NCBI RefSeq assembly: GCF_013372625.1
Contig: NZ_JABXFD010000370.1
Span: forward strand, 1 to 41,616
Direction of reading: 5' to 3'
DNA from: Actinomadura sp. BRA 177
Lineage (GTDB): Bacteria; Actinomycetota; Actinomycetes; Streptosporangiales; Streptosporangiaceae
Length of the DNA: 41,616 nt
In this document: piece after piece, positions 35,689 through 41,616 of the stretch
Layout: each line of letters opens with the position of its first letter
Numbering within the stretch: position 1 is the stretch's first letter
Program-made: the position numbers and the translations under genes
The notes under the pieces: generated by a model
Database searches by the model: none
What the model was told of the DNA's origin: nothing
What the model saw: only the letters and a program-made list of their open reading frames with translations

Positions 35689-35729
35689 CAAGCTGCGTAC
35701 TCAACTCTCAAGCTGAGTACTCAGCTTGA
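35689..35729. promoter_or_regulatory. Tandem operator: 22-bp palindrome plus half-matching second site
   Basis: Bases 35708-35729 form a perfect 22-bp palindrome with the half TCAAGCTGAGT. A second, imperfect copy (CAAGCTGCGTACTCAAC) starts at 35689. The shared GTACTC cores at 35697 and 35717 are 20 bp apart, about two helical turns, so two GntR dimers could bind on one DNA face. They lie between GntR and the divergent ATPase. Confidence 0.7.
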
Positions 35730-35776
35730 CTGTCACTTACCGTCATTACGTGATCACTTTGGGGGTGCCTCCTGTC

Positions 35777-36166
35777 ATGGAATGGTCCCAGACCTACCCA
35801 GGTCTCCCATCCATGGTTCCTGCGATCCGCGCATACGTGCGCGGGCTCCTCGACGGCTCCCCGCGGACGTCCGACGCCGAACTGGTCGTTTCCGAACTTG
35901 CGGCGAACTCTCTTCGGCACACCATCAGCGGAGCCCCCGGCGGAGAAGTGTCGGTCGCCGTGGCCTTGCGGCCTGGATGGGCACGCATCGCTGTGACGGA
36001 CGCCGGCGCAGGAGTGTGGAAGCCACCGGACGCGGTCCTGGACGCGGTTTCCGAGTACGGACGGGGACTGTTCATCGTCGAGCAGACCGCCGACAAGATC
36101 GGGCATGACATCACCGAGTCCGGCCAGACCATGTGGGCCGAGTTCACCTGGGACGTGGAGTCATGA
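35777..36166 (+). CDS. Short RsbW-like ATP-binding protein (HATPase_c)
   Basis: A 129-residue GHKL ATP-binding protein, close to the minimal size of this actinomycete regulatory family. The N box is AELVVSELAANSLRHTI, the G1-type region is IAVTDAGAGVWKP, and the G2 loop is SEYGRGLFIVEQTADKIG. The family start WSQTYPGLPSMVPAIR follows ATG 35777, which is 10 bases after GGGGG; the open frame runs back to 35726, but those codons fall in the operator. The gene diverges from GntR and its stop overlaps the following small gene (ATGA). It is a second, shorter paralogue of the ATPase at 4767. Partner unknown. Confidence 0.85.
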   Translation: MEWSQTYPGLPSMVPAIRAYVRGLLDGSPRTSDAELVVSELAANSLRHTISGAPGGEVSVAVALRPGWARIAVTDAGAGVWKPPDAVLDAVSEYGRGLFIVEQTADKIGHDITESGQTMWAEFTWDVES

Positions 36167-36393
36167 GCCTGGGGCCGTTGGAGGCCGCGGCTGTGAGCGA
36201 CGTGCGGCCGATCCAGAACGACATGACTCAGGTGCTCGCGCGGAAGTACGGCGTCCTGGTGTGGTTCGGGCATCACACGCGCGAGTGGTGGGCGCTGGTG
36301 GACGGTCGTGTGCTTGTCGGGGCGCGGTGCCCTGAGCGGCTAGGCCGGGCCATCGCGTCGGTCAGAAGGCAAGGCGCGTCCGGGTCTCCGTAG
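36163..36393 (+). CDS. Small conserved-type protein co-transcribed with the ATPase
   Basis: A 76-residue protein I do not recognise by family. It has an aromatic-rich core, YGVLVWFGHHTREWWALVDG, and a possible helix at the C-terminus (PERLGRAIASVRRQG). No membrane segment or signal. The ATG at 36163 overlaps the ATPase stop by four bases, so it is translationally coupled and very likely acts with it. Proteins of this shape occur beside RsbW-like ATPases in related actinomycetes, from memory. A long hairpin follows immediately. Confidence 0.75.
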   Translation: MSLGPLEAAAVSDVRPIQNDMTQVLARKYGVLVWFGHHTREWWALVDGRVLVGARCPERLGRAIASVRRQGASGSP

Positions 36394-36394
36394 A

Positions 36395-36450
36395 GCCGGA
36401 GTGGTGCGGTCGGTTGAGATGCCCCCCATTCCCGACCGCGCCACTCCGGC
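36395..36450. terminator. Long bidirectional hairpin terminator
   Basis: Arms of 19 bases (36395-36413 and 36432-36450) pair with one mismatch around an 18-base loop. The left arm starts GCCGGAGTGG. It lies between the convergent small gene and the membrane protein gene, directly at the stop codon of the latter. Confidence 0.8.
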
Positions 36451-37215
36451 TTACTGGAATGCGGGTTGCTTGGGGGTTGTGGAGCGGGCTCGCTTTATGA
36501 CTACGTAGATGCGGGTGGCGATGGTCATGATGGCGGTCATTGGGAGCCAGACGGCTGCTACCGGCCAGAGGTTCTCGCCGGCGGAACTCACCAGGAGCGG
36601 GCAGACGAGGCCGCCGAAGAAGATGGTCATGGCCAGGCCGAGGGTGGCGGTCATGCCGTGGGTCGGGTCGTGGGGGACGCGGCGGTGGGTCCACTTGTCG
36701 CCCAGGCGCCAGACGCACACGGCCATGATGAGGAGGCCGGGAGGGATCACGATCAGGGCGCCGATGAGGATGCGTGCTCGCAGGTCGTCCGGGGCGGCCT
36801 CCGTGTCCTGGGAGTCGCCGTTCATGGCGACCTCGGTCACCCGGCCGCGCCAGATGGTGCCCGTGAGCCGGTCGCCTTTGTCCATGTCGTCCAGGACGGG
36901 GCCGGTGGTGGTGTAGGCCGTCTCCCATTTGGCGCCGTTCGCGTCCGTCAAGGTGGCGCGGTCCAGTTTGCCCCGCTTGTACGTCAGTCGGATGTCGGAC
37001 ACCGTGAACTCCTGCGTCCAGCGGCATTCGGCGGGCTCGGCGGGCGCGGACGGGCAGCGCGGCGCGGCCTTGTAGGCGTCCAGGTCTCGGTTGCCGTCCG
37101 GGACCTCGGTCGCTACGAGGCCGACCATGAGCGCCACCAGTCCCGCACCGACCAGCAGCGTGAGGACGGTCGCGATGGTGCTGCGCAGCAGTCCGGCGAG
37201 GGAGGCGTTGGCCAT
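36451..37215 (-). CDS. Membrane protein of unknown function
   Basis: A 254-residue protein with four predicted helices: about 14-36, 149-170, 190-211 and 217-238. Between helices 1 and 2 is a soluble region of about 110 residues with two cysteines (54 and 64) that could form a disulphide outside the cell, and an SH3-like stretch (RGKLDRATLTDANGAKWETA, TGTIWRGRVTEV). I do not recognise the family; DUF3592-like proteins have a similar layout. ATG 37215 is the only plausible start, with GAGG too close to be ideal. It is transcribed towards the hairpin at 36395, and no operon partner is evident. Confidence 0.75.
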   Translation of the reverse strand: MANASLAGLLRSTIATVLTLLVGAGLVALMVGLVATEVPDGNRDLDAYKAAPRCPSAPAEPAECRWTQEFTVSDIRLTYKRGKLDRATLTDANGAKWETAYTTTGPVLDDMDKGDRLTGTIWRGRVTEVAMNGDSQDTEAAPDDLRARILIGALIVIPPGLLIMAVCVWRLGDKWTHRRVPHDPTHGMTATLGLAMTIFFGGLVCPLLVSSAGENLWPVAAVWLPMTAIMTIATRIYVVIKRARSTTPKQPAFQ

Positions 37216-37307
37216 GCCTCGATTGTCCCATTTGATCGATCTTGCTCGTGATGGTGCCGGCAGGGTTTGGTCGGTTGGGGGGTGGGTGGGGTGAGAAGTG
37301 GTCGTGC

Positions 37308-38513
37308 ATGGCGACTGTGGTTCTGGTGGGGACGCTCGATACCAAGGGGCCGGAGTACGTGTGGCTTCGGGAGCGGGTGCGGGAGCTCGGGTGCGATGTG
37401 GTGTTGGTGGACGCGGGCGTTGGGGCGGCTGAGGTGGAGGCGGACGTTTCCGCTGAGGACGTCGCGCGGGCCGGGGGCGCTTCGCTGAGTGCGTTGTGGG
37501 ACGCGGGGGATCGGGGCGCCGCCGTCACTGTGATGGGTGAAGGGGCTGCGGTTGTGCTCGCCGGGTTGGAGCGGGTCGATGCCGTGCTTGCGGTCGGCGG
37601 AAGTGGTGGGTCTTCGATTGCGGCTCGGGCCGTTCGGGATCTGCCTATTGGGGTGCCCAAGATTATTGTGTCCACTATGGCGTCCGGGGACGTGTCGCCT
37701 TATGTGGGCGCTAAGGACGTGACGCTGATGTACAGCGTCGTTGATATTGCGGGCATTAATCGTGTGTCGCGGCTCATTCTTGGTAATGCGGCGGGTGCCG
37801 TTGTTGGGATGGCCAAGGCTTATGAGGAGACTCGGGCCGCGGCCGTGGTGGACGAGCGGCCGCTGGTCGGGGCGTCCATGTTCGGGGTCACGACGCCGGC
37901 GGTGGAGGCGGCGCGGGAACGGCTGGACGAGCTGGGTTACGAAGTGCTCGTCTTTCACGCGACCGGGGCCGGTGGGCGGGCGCTTGAGGGGCTTGTGGAG
38001 AGCGGGCTGCTTGCGGGGGTGCTCGATCTGACGACGACGGAGCTGGCGGACGATCTGGTGGGCGGTGTCCTTTCGGCCGGGCCTGAGCGGCTTACGGCGG
38101 CGGGGCGGTTCGGGATTCCGCAGGTCGTGGCGCCCGGGGCCTTGGACATGGTCAACTTCGGGCCGCTGGAGACGGTTCCCGAGCGGTTCGAGGGGCGGAA
38201 CCTCTACGTCCACAACCCGACCGTGACGCTGATGCGGACCACTCGGGAAGAGATGGCCGAGTTGGGGCTGCGGGTCGCGGAGAAGTTGCGGGCGGCGACT
38301 GGGGCGACCGTGCTGTTCCTGCCGCTCGGGGGAGTGTCGGCGTTGGACGCGCCGGGGATGCCCTTCCATGATCCGGAGGCGGACGAGGCGTGCTTCGCGG
38401 CCATGGCGGGTGCCGTGGAAACGGAGCGACTCGACATGAACATCAACGATCCGGCGTTCGGCCGCGCGATGGCCGACCGGCTGCACCAGATGATCTCGGG
38501 GGGATCGCAGTGA
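37308..38513 (+). CDS. Tm-1-like ATP-binding domain protein (UPF0261)
   Basis: A 401-residue UPF0261 protein. The start [14 protein letters not shown] is the family signature; [13 protein letters not shown] and [13 protein letters not shown] line the nucleotide site, and [11 protein letters not shown] and MPFHDPEAD follow. The family includes the N-terminal half of tomato Tm-1, a virus-resistance protein with an ATP-binding site; bacterial function is not established. ATG 37308 starts it. The stop overlaps the next gene by four bases (GTGA). In eukaryotes this domain is often fused to a TIM-barrel like the next gene product, so the two probably act together. Confidence 0.93.
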   Translation: MATVVLVGTLDTKGPEYVWLRERVRELGCDVVLVDAGVGAAEVEADVSAEDVARAGGASLSALWDAGDRGAAVTVMGEGAAVVLAGLERVDAVLAVGGSGGSSIAARAVRDLPIGVPKIIVSTMASGDVSPYVGAKDVTLMYSVVDIAGINRVSRLILGNAAGAVVGMAKAYEETRAAAVVDERPLVGASMFGVTTPAVEAARERLDELGYEVLVFHATGAGGRALEGLVESGLLAGVLDLTTTELADDLVGGVLSAGPERLTAAGRFGIPQVVAPGALDMVNFGPLETVPERFEGRNLYVHNPTVTLMRTTREEMAELGLRVAEKLRAATGATVLFLPLGGVSALDAPGMPFHDPEADEACFAAMAGAVETERLDMNINDPAFGRAMADRLHQMISGGSQ

Positions 38514-39331
38514 ACCGTGACACGGTGCTGTTCCGGCTGCGGAACGCGGTTGCGGAAGGCAAGCCGATCATCGGCGCGGGGGCGGGGACGGGACTGTCCG
38601 CCAAGTGCGCCGAGGCCGGTGGTGTGGATCTGATCATCATCTACAACTCCGGCCGGTACCGGATGGCGGGGCGGGGGTCGCTGGCCGGGCTGCTGCCTTA
38701 TGGGGACGCCAATCAGATCGTGGTGGAAATGGCGTCCGAGGTGCTGCCGGTCGTCAAGGAGACGCCGGTGCTTGCGGGAGTGTGCGGTACCGATCCGTTC
38801 CGGGTGATGCCCGTGTTCCTGGATCAGTTGAAGGCCATGGGGTTCGCGGGGGTACAGAACTTCCCGACCGTCGGGCTTTATGATGGGGTTTTCCGGGAGA
38901 ACATCGAAGAGACCGGCATGGGCTATGAGTTGGAAGTCGAGATGGTGCGGCTCGCTCATCAGCGCGGTCTCGTCACCGCGCCTTATGTGTTCGACGAGGA
39001 TCAGGCGCGGGCGATGGCGGAGGCCGGTGCCGACGTTCTCGTCCCGCATGTCGGGCTGACGACGAAGGGCAGCATCGGCGCGGGCACGGCGTTGACGCTG
39101 GACGAGGCGGTCGAGCGGGTCCAGGCCATGCGGGACGCGGCGTTCGCTGTGCGGTCGGACGTCCTCGTCCTGTGTCACGGCGGTCCCATTGCCGAGCCGG
39201 ATGACGCCGCTTACGTGCTGTCGCGGACGGAAGGTGTCGTCGGTTTCTTCGGTGCGTCATCGGTCGAGCGGCTGCCGACCGAGCGGGCCATTACGCAGCA
39301 GGTGGCGGCCTTCAAGAATCTGGAGATCTGA
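38510..39331 (+). CDS. Phosphoenolpyruvate hydrolase-like TIM-barrel protein
   Basis: A 273-residue TIM-barrel protein of the family annotated as PEP hydrolase or IGPS-like. Features are [62 protein letters not shown] and the C-terminal [17 protein letters not shown]. It matches the C-terminal half of the Tm-1-type fusion in plants and fungi. The actual reaction is uncertain; carbon-phosphorus or C-C lyase/hydrolase chemistry is inferred from fold. The GTG at 38510 overlaps the Tm-1-like stop. It is directly followed, with no gap, by the cupin gene. Confidence 0.93.
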   Translation: MNRDTVLFRLRNAVAEGKPIIGAGAGTGLSAKCAEAGGVDLIIIYNSGRYRMAGRGSLAGLLPYGDANQIVVEMASEVLPVVKETPVLAGVCGTDPFRVMPVFLDQLKAMGFAGVQNFPTVGLYDGVFRENIEETGMGYELEVEMVRLAHQRGLVTAPYVFDEDQARAMAEAGADVLVPHVGLTTKGSIGAGTALTLDEAVERVQAMRDAAFAVRSDVLVLCHGGPIAEPDDAAYVLSRTEGVVGFFGASSVERLPTERAITQQVAAFKNLEI

Positions 39332-39739
39332 ATGCTGGTCAATCCCGGTGACGTGACGACGATGGCCTTCGACTGGGGGTCCATCAAATGGTTCGTCACC
39401 CCGTCGAGCGTCGAGGGCGCGAGCAGCACGCTGGGCGAGGTGATCGTCAATCCGGGGAAGGGGCACGCGCGGCACAACCACCCGAACGCGGAGGAGATCA
39501 TCTACGTGATCTCCGGTGAGGCGACGCAAATGGTGGACGACGGGGAGCCGTTCCCGATCGGGGAGGGCGACGCCGTCCACATCCCGAAGGGCGTCTGGCA
39601 TTCCACGTACAACACGACGTGGCGCCCGCTCCGGCTCATCGTGACGTACACGCCGGGCGGTGAGGAAAAGGCACTGGAAGGCGCCCCCGATCTCTGCCTG
39701 CACGAAGCGGGAGCCGTCCCGGAATGGCGTCAGGCCTAA
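39332..39739 (+). CDS. Cupin-domain protein
   Basis: A 135-residue single cupin barrel. The metal-binding motif 1 is GHARHNHPNAEEIIYVISGE and motif 2 is GDAVHIPKGVWHSTYNT, with His/His/Glu and a distal His positioned to hold a metal. Such cupins act as isomerases, dioxygenases or sugar-binding proteins; no specific activity can be given. ATG 39332 immediately follows the TIM-barrel stop, so it is in the same operon. Its TAA stop lies inside the convergent ROK gene end (overlap of the two stop codons). Confidence 0.92.
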   Translation: MLVNPGDVTTMAFDWGSIKWFVTPSSVEGASSTLGEVIVNPGKGHARHNHPNAEEIIYVISGEATQMVDDGEPFPIGEGDAVHIPKGVWHSTYNTTWRPLRLIVTYTPGGEEKALEGAPDLCLHEAGAVPEWRQA

Positions 39740-40893
39740 CTGCCTGACCAGGCGGCCAGGCCCTCCTCGGTGAGGAGGACGTCGAAGGCGGCGTCGGCGG
39801 CGCCCATCAGCGGGCCGCGCGGGCCGAGCGTCGAGAGCCGGACGGGCGGCGGGTCGGCGCGGCGGTAGCGCATCAGGCCCGCCGTGTAGCCGTCGGACAG
39901 GGCGTCCGACGCGGCCAGGTCGGTGGCCAGGCCCGAGAGCGTGACGACGTCCGGGTCCAGGGCGTTGACCAGGGCGCCCATGCCCCGGCCGAGGGCGCGG
40001 GCCGCCCCCGCGACGGCCTCCCGGGCCTCGGGTTGGGACGACGCGAGGATCTCCTCGGCCGCCGTGCGCGGGTCGCGGGGCGGCGGGCGGTGCAGGGCGC
40101 GGGACATGGCGCGGCCGTCGACCTCCAGGTCCCAGCAGCCGCGGGCGCCGCACGGGCATTCACGCGCGGGGTCGCCGAACGGCATGTGGCCGAACTCGCC
40201 GCCCGCGCCCCTCGCGCCGTCCACCGGCCGTCCGTCCACCACGAGGATGCCGCCGACGCCGACCTCCACGGTCAGGTGCAGGACGACGCGCGACCCCGCC
40301 CCGGCGCCGCGCCGCGCCTCGGCCAGGCCGGCGAGCGAGGCGTCGTTGCCGACCAGCAGGGGGATTTCGGCGGGTTTGAGCGGCTCCAGGGGGACGTCGC
40401 GCCAGCCCATGCCGGACGCCTGGACGACCGTCGTCCCGCTGACCGTCCCCGCGACGCAGGCGGACACCGCGCGCAGCCGCCGCCCGTAGCGGACGTGGAG
40501 CGCCGCGACCTGCTCGGCCAGCAGTCCGATGATCTCGGGCGAGCCGGTGTGGCGGCCGTCGGACCCGGTCAGGACGCCGCCGCCCAGCTCGACGGCCGCC
40601 ACCCGCCATGCCTCGTGGCTGATGTCGACCACGCACACCAGCGGGCCGTCCGGGTGCGCCGTGATCGAGGGGGACGGACGGCCGCGGCCACCGGTACGGG
40701 GCGGTATGTCCTCGTCGATGAGCCGGGACGCCTTGAGGCGGCTCGTGATCTCCGTGGCGGACCCGCTGCTCAACCCCAGCGCGCGGGAGGTGTCCGCGCG
40801 CGTCGCGGACGGGTGCGCGTGGACGTACCGGAGCACGGCCAGCGCGCCCTGGCTGCGCAGCGCCCGAGCGGAGTGCGCGGTCTTCGACTGCAT
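39736..40893 (-). CDS. ROK family transcriptional repressor
   Basis: A 385-residue ROK regulator. The N-terminal winged helix spans about residues 10-70 (LRSQGALAVLRYVHAHPSATR, LGLSSGSATEITSRLKASRL). The sugar-kinase-like body follows, with GEFGHMPFGDPARECPCGAR and the zinc motif CPCGARGCWDLE. No clear phosphotransferase signature beyond this, as usual in repressors. ATG 40893 was chosen over the open frame to 41016 since AGGA lies seven bases upstream. It is convergent with the Tm-1/cupin operon and divergent from an MFS gene. An operator candidate sits at 40913. Sugar or sugar-acid ligand is inferred from family. Confidence 0.92.
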   Translation of the reverse strand: MQSKTAHSARALRSQGALAVLRYVHAHPSATRADTSRALGLSSGSATEITSRLKASRLIDEDIPPRTGGRGRPSPSITAHPDGPLVCVVDISHEAWRVAAVELGGGVLTGSDGRHTGSPEIIGLLAEQVAALHVRYGRRLRAVSACVAGTVSGTTVVQASGMGWRDVPLEPLKPAEIPLLVGNDASLAGLAEARRGAGAGSRVVLHLTVEVGVGGILVVDGRPVDGARGAGGEFGHMPFGDPARECPCGARGCWDLEVDGRAMSRALHRPPPRDPRTAAEEILASSQPEAREAVAGAARALGRGMGALVNALDPDVVTLSGLATDLAASDALSDGYTAGLMRYRRADPPPVRLSTLGPRGPLMGAADAAFDVLLTEEGLAAWSGS

Positions 40894-40912
40894 GGTGACA
40901 TCCTGGCCTTCG

Positions 40913-40943
40913 CGGATTATCCTCGTTGTGCGAGCATAATCCG
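40913..40943. promoter_or_regulatory. Inverted-repeat operator between ROK repressor and MFS gene
   Basis: Arms CGGATTATCCTCG (40913-40925) and CGAGCATAATCCG (40931-40943) pair at 12 of 13 positions around TTGTG. The site sits in the 61-bp divergent gap, and the MFS ribosome binding site GGGAGG begins at its end. Likely the ROK target; it is AT-rich in a GC-rich context. Confidence 0.75.
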
Positions 40944-40954
40944 GGAGGCGTGCG

Positions 40955-41616
40955 ATGGATCCTGCCGACACTGGCCCGAGCCCGGCCGCGGACATGGAAC
41001 GAGCACGGCCTTTCACCGCGATCGCCGGACGCGGTGCGGGGAGGTTCGCGCTCTATGCGGCGTTCGGGTGCCTCGGCTACCTGCTGACCGCGCTCGGCGC
41101 GATCCTGCCCGAGCTGCGCGAGGAGCGGGGACTCCCGCGCAGCGAGGTCGCGCTCTACCCGTCGGCCTTCGCGCTCGGCCTCGTGGTCGTCGGGTTCGTC
41201 GGGCACTGGGCGGCGGGACGGCTCGGCCGCCTCGCCCTTCCCGTCGCCCTCGCCGCGCTGGTGGGCGGCGCCTGCGTCATGGCCACCGGCGGCGGACGGC
41301 TCGGCGCGGGTCTCGGCGCGCTCATCCTCGGGCTCGGCGGCGCCGGCCTCGTGCAACTGGTCCCGGCGGCGCTGCGGGCTGCCGCGTCACCGGGGGATGG
41401 AACGGTCCAGATCGGGGTGGCGAACGCGGTCTCCAGTTCGGCGTCCGTGCTGTCCCCGATCCTCATCGGCGTCACGCTGGCCCACGGCCTCGGCTGGCGC
41501 GCGGCCTTCGCCATCCCGCCCCTGAGCGTGGCCACCGTCCTCATCCTCACCGCCCGCACCACCGCGGCGGGACGGCCCGCCACCGCCCAGCCCGCCCAGC
41601 CGTCTGCCTTCGCGTC
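40955..41616 (+). CDS. MFS transporter, N-terminal part (truncated by window end)
   Basis: Open from the ATG at 40955 to the window edge with no stop (about 220 residues seen). After a 30-residue cytoplasmic N-terminus come hydrophobic helices (LYAAFGCLGYLLTALGAILP, LYPSAFALGLVVVGFVGHW, LALPVALAALVGGACVMA, LGALILGLGGAGLVQLVPA), matching the first half of the major facilitator fold. GGGAGG is six to eight bases upstream. It diverges from the ROK repressor and probably moves the effector or substrate of the Tm-1/TIM-barrel/cupin operon, but substrate is unknown. The C-terminal helices lie outside the window. Confidence 0.88.
   Translation, partial: MDPADTGPSPAADMERARPFTAIAGRGAGRFALYAAFGCLGYLLTALGAILPELREERGLPRSEVALYPSAFALGLVVVGFVGHWAAGRLGRLALPVALAALVGGACVMATGGGRLGAGLGALILGLGGAGLVQLVPAALRAAASPGDGTVQIGVANAVSSSASVLSPILIGVTLAHGLGWRAAFAIPPLSVATVLILTARTTAAGRPATAQPAQPSAFA

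Noticed and set aside
35726..35776. Upstream TTG start for the short ATPase
   Set aside because: It falls inside the palindromic operator and the family N-terminus begins at 35777.
36362..37675. 437-residue minus-strand open frame
   Set aside because: Overlaps the real membrane gene in another frame and is Arg/Pro/His-rich low-complexity sequence.
1..41616. CRISPR array, IS element, prophage or tRNA gene
   Set aside because: No regularly spaced repeats, transposase or phage genes, or cloverleaf sequence were recognised by eye.

Overview
The window is GC-rich with high third-position GC. It carries XRE regulators with a C-terminal DUF5753-type region, a DUF397 protein, RsbW-like ATPases, a DUF574-type methyltransferase, a BldG-like STAS protein and eukaryote-type Ser/Thr kinases. 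This combination is typical of a morphologically complex actinomycete; an Actinomadura/Streptosporangiales-type genome is my inference, since no rRNA or species marker is present. I saw no tRNA, rRNA, CRISPR array, transposase or prophage.

Layout. 1-1204: a Spo0M-like protein (minus strand) with a Pro/Gly/Tyr-rich stretch downstream in another frame; the first 19 bases resemble a Nextera adapter. 1527-4143: an M16 peptidase pair (inactive plus HxxEH partner). 4338-6730: a developmental-regulator cluster (BldG-like anti-anti-sigma factor, RsbW-like ATPase, XRE regulator, DUF397). 6892-9729: Ser/Thr kinase, TetR, small protein. 10112-13489: pyruvate carboxylase. 13685-16866: TetR diverging from a group-2 sigma-70 gene, then a secreted serine hydrolase. 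16897-19448: a large HEAT/DUF6493-like protein. 19489-22253: a threonine dehydratase-like enzyme, then an ECF42-type sigma factor with its YCII/DGPF partner. 22524-24803: methyltransferase plus second XRE regulator, and a RibD/DHFR-like reductase. 25057-32549: a four-gene FtsX/MacB-type ABC exporter operon. 32709-34830: a gene graveyard with an ABC ATPase remnant and a twice-frameshifted kinase. 34895-36393: a GntR regulator diverging from an ATPase/small-protein pair. 36451-37215: a membrane protein. 37308-41616: a Tm-1-like/TIM-barrel/cupin operon flanked by a ROK repressor and a divergent MFS transporter that runs off the window.

The genes work together as compact, tightly overlapping operons (ATGA/GTGA junctions), often divergent from a local repressor across a palindromic operator. 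The strongest regulatory sites are a 22-bp perfect palindrome between GntR and the ATPase, a 13-bp-arm inverted repeat between ROK and MFS, and a TGTCGA-N17-CGA promoter ahead of the ECF42/YCII pair. The least described assemblies are the ROK/MFS/Tm-1/TIM-barrel/cupin locus and the methyltransferase-XRE operon.

Four genes are frameshifted: the M16 peptidase, the HEAT protein, the first ABC permease and the second kinase. The first three each miss one base in a short GC run and could be sequence errors. The kinase has two insertions and lies beside another remnant, so real decay is more likely there.
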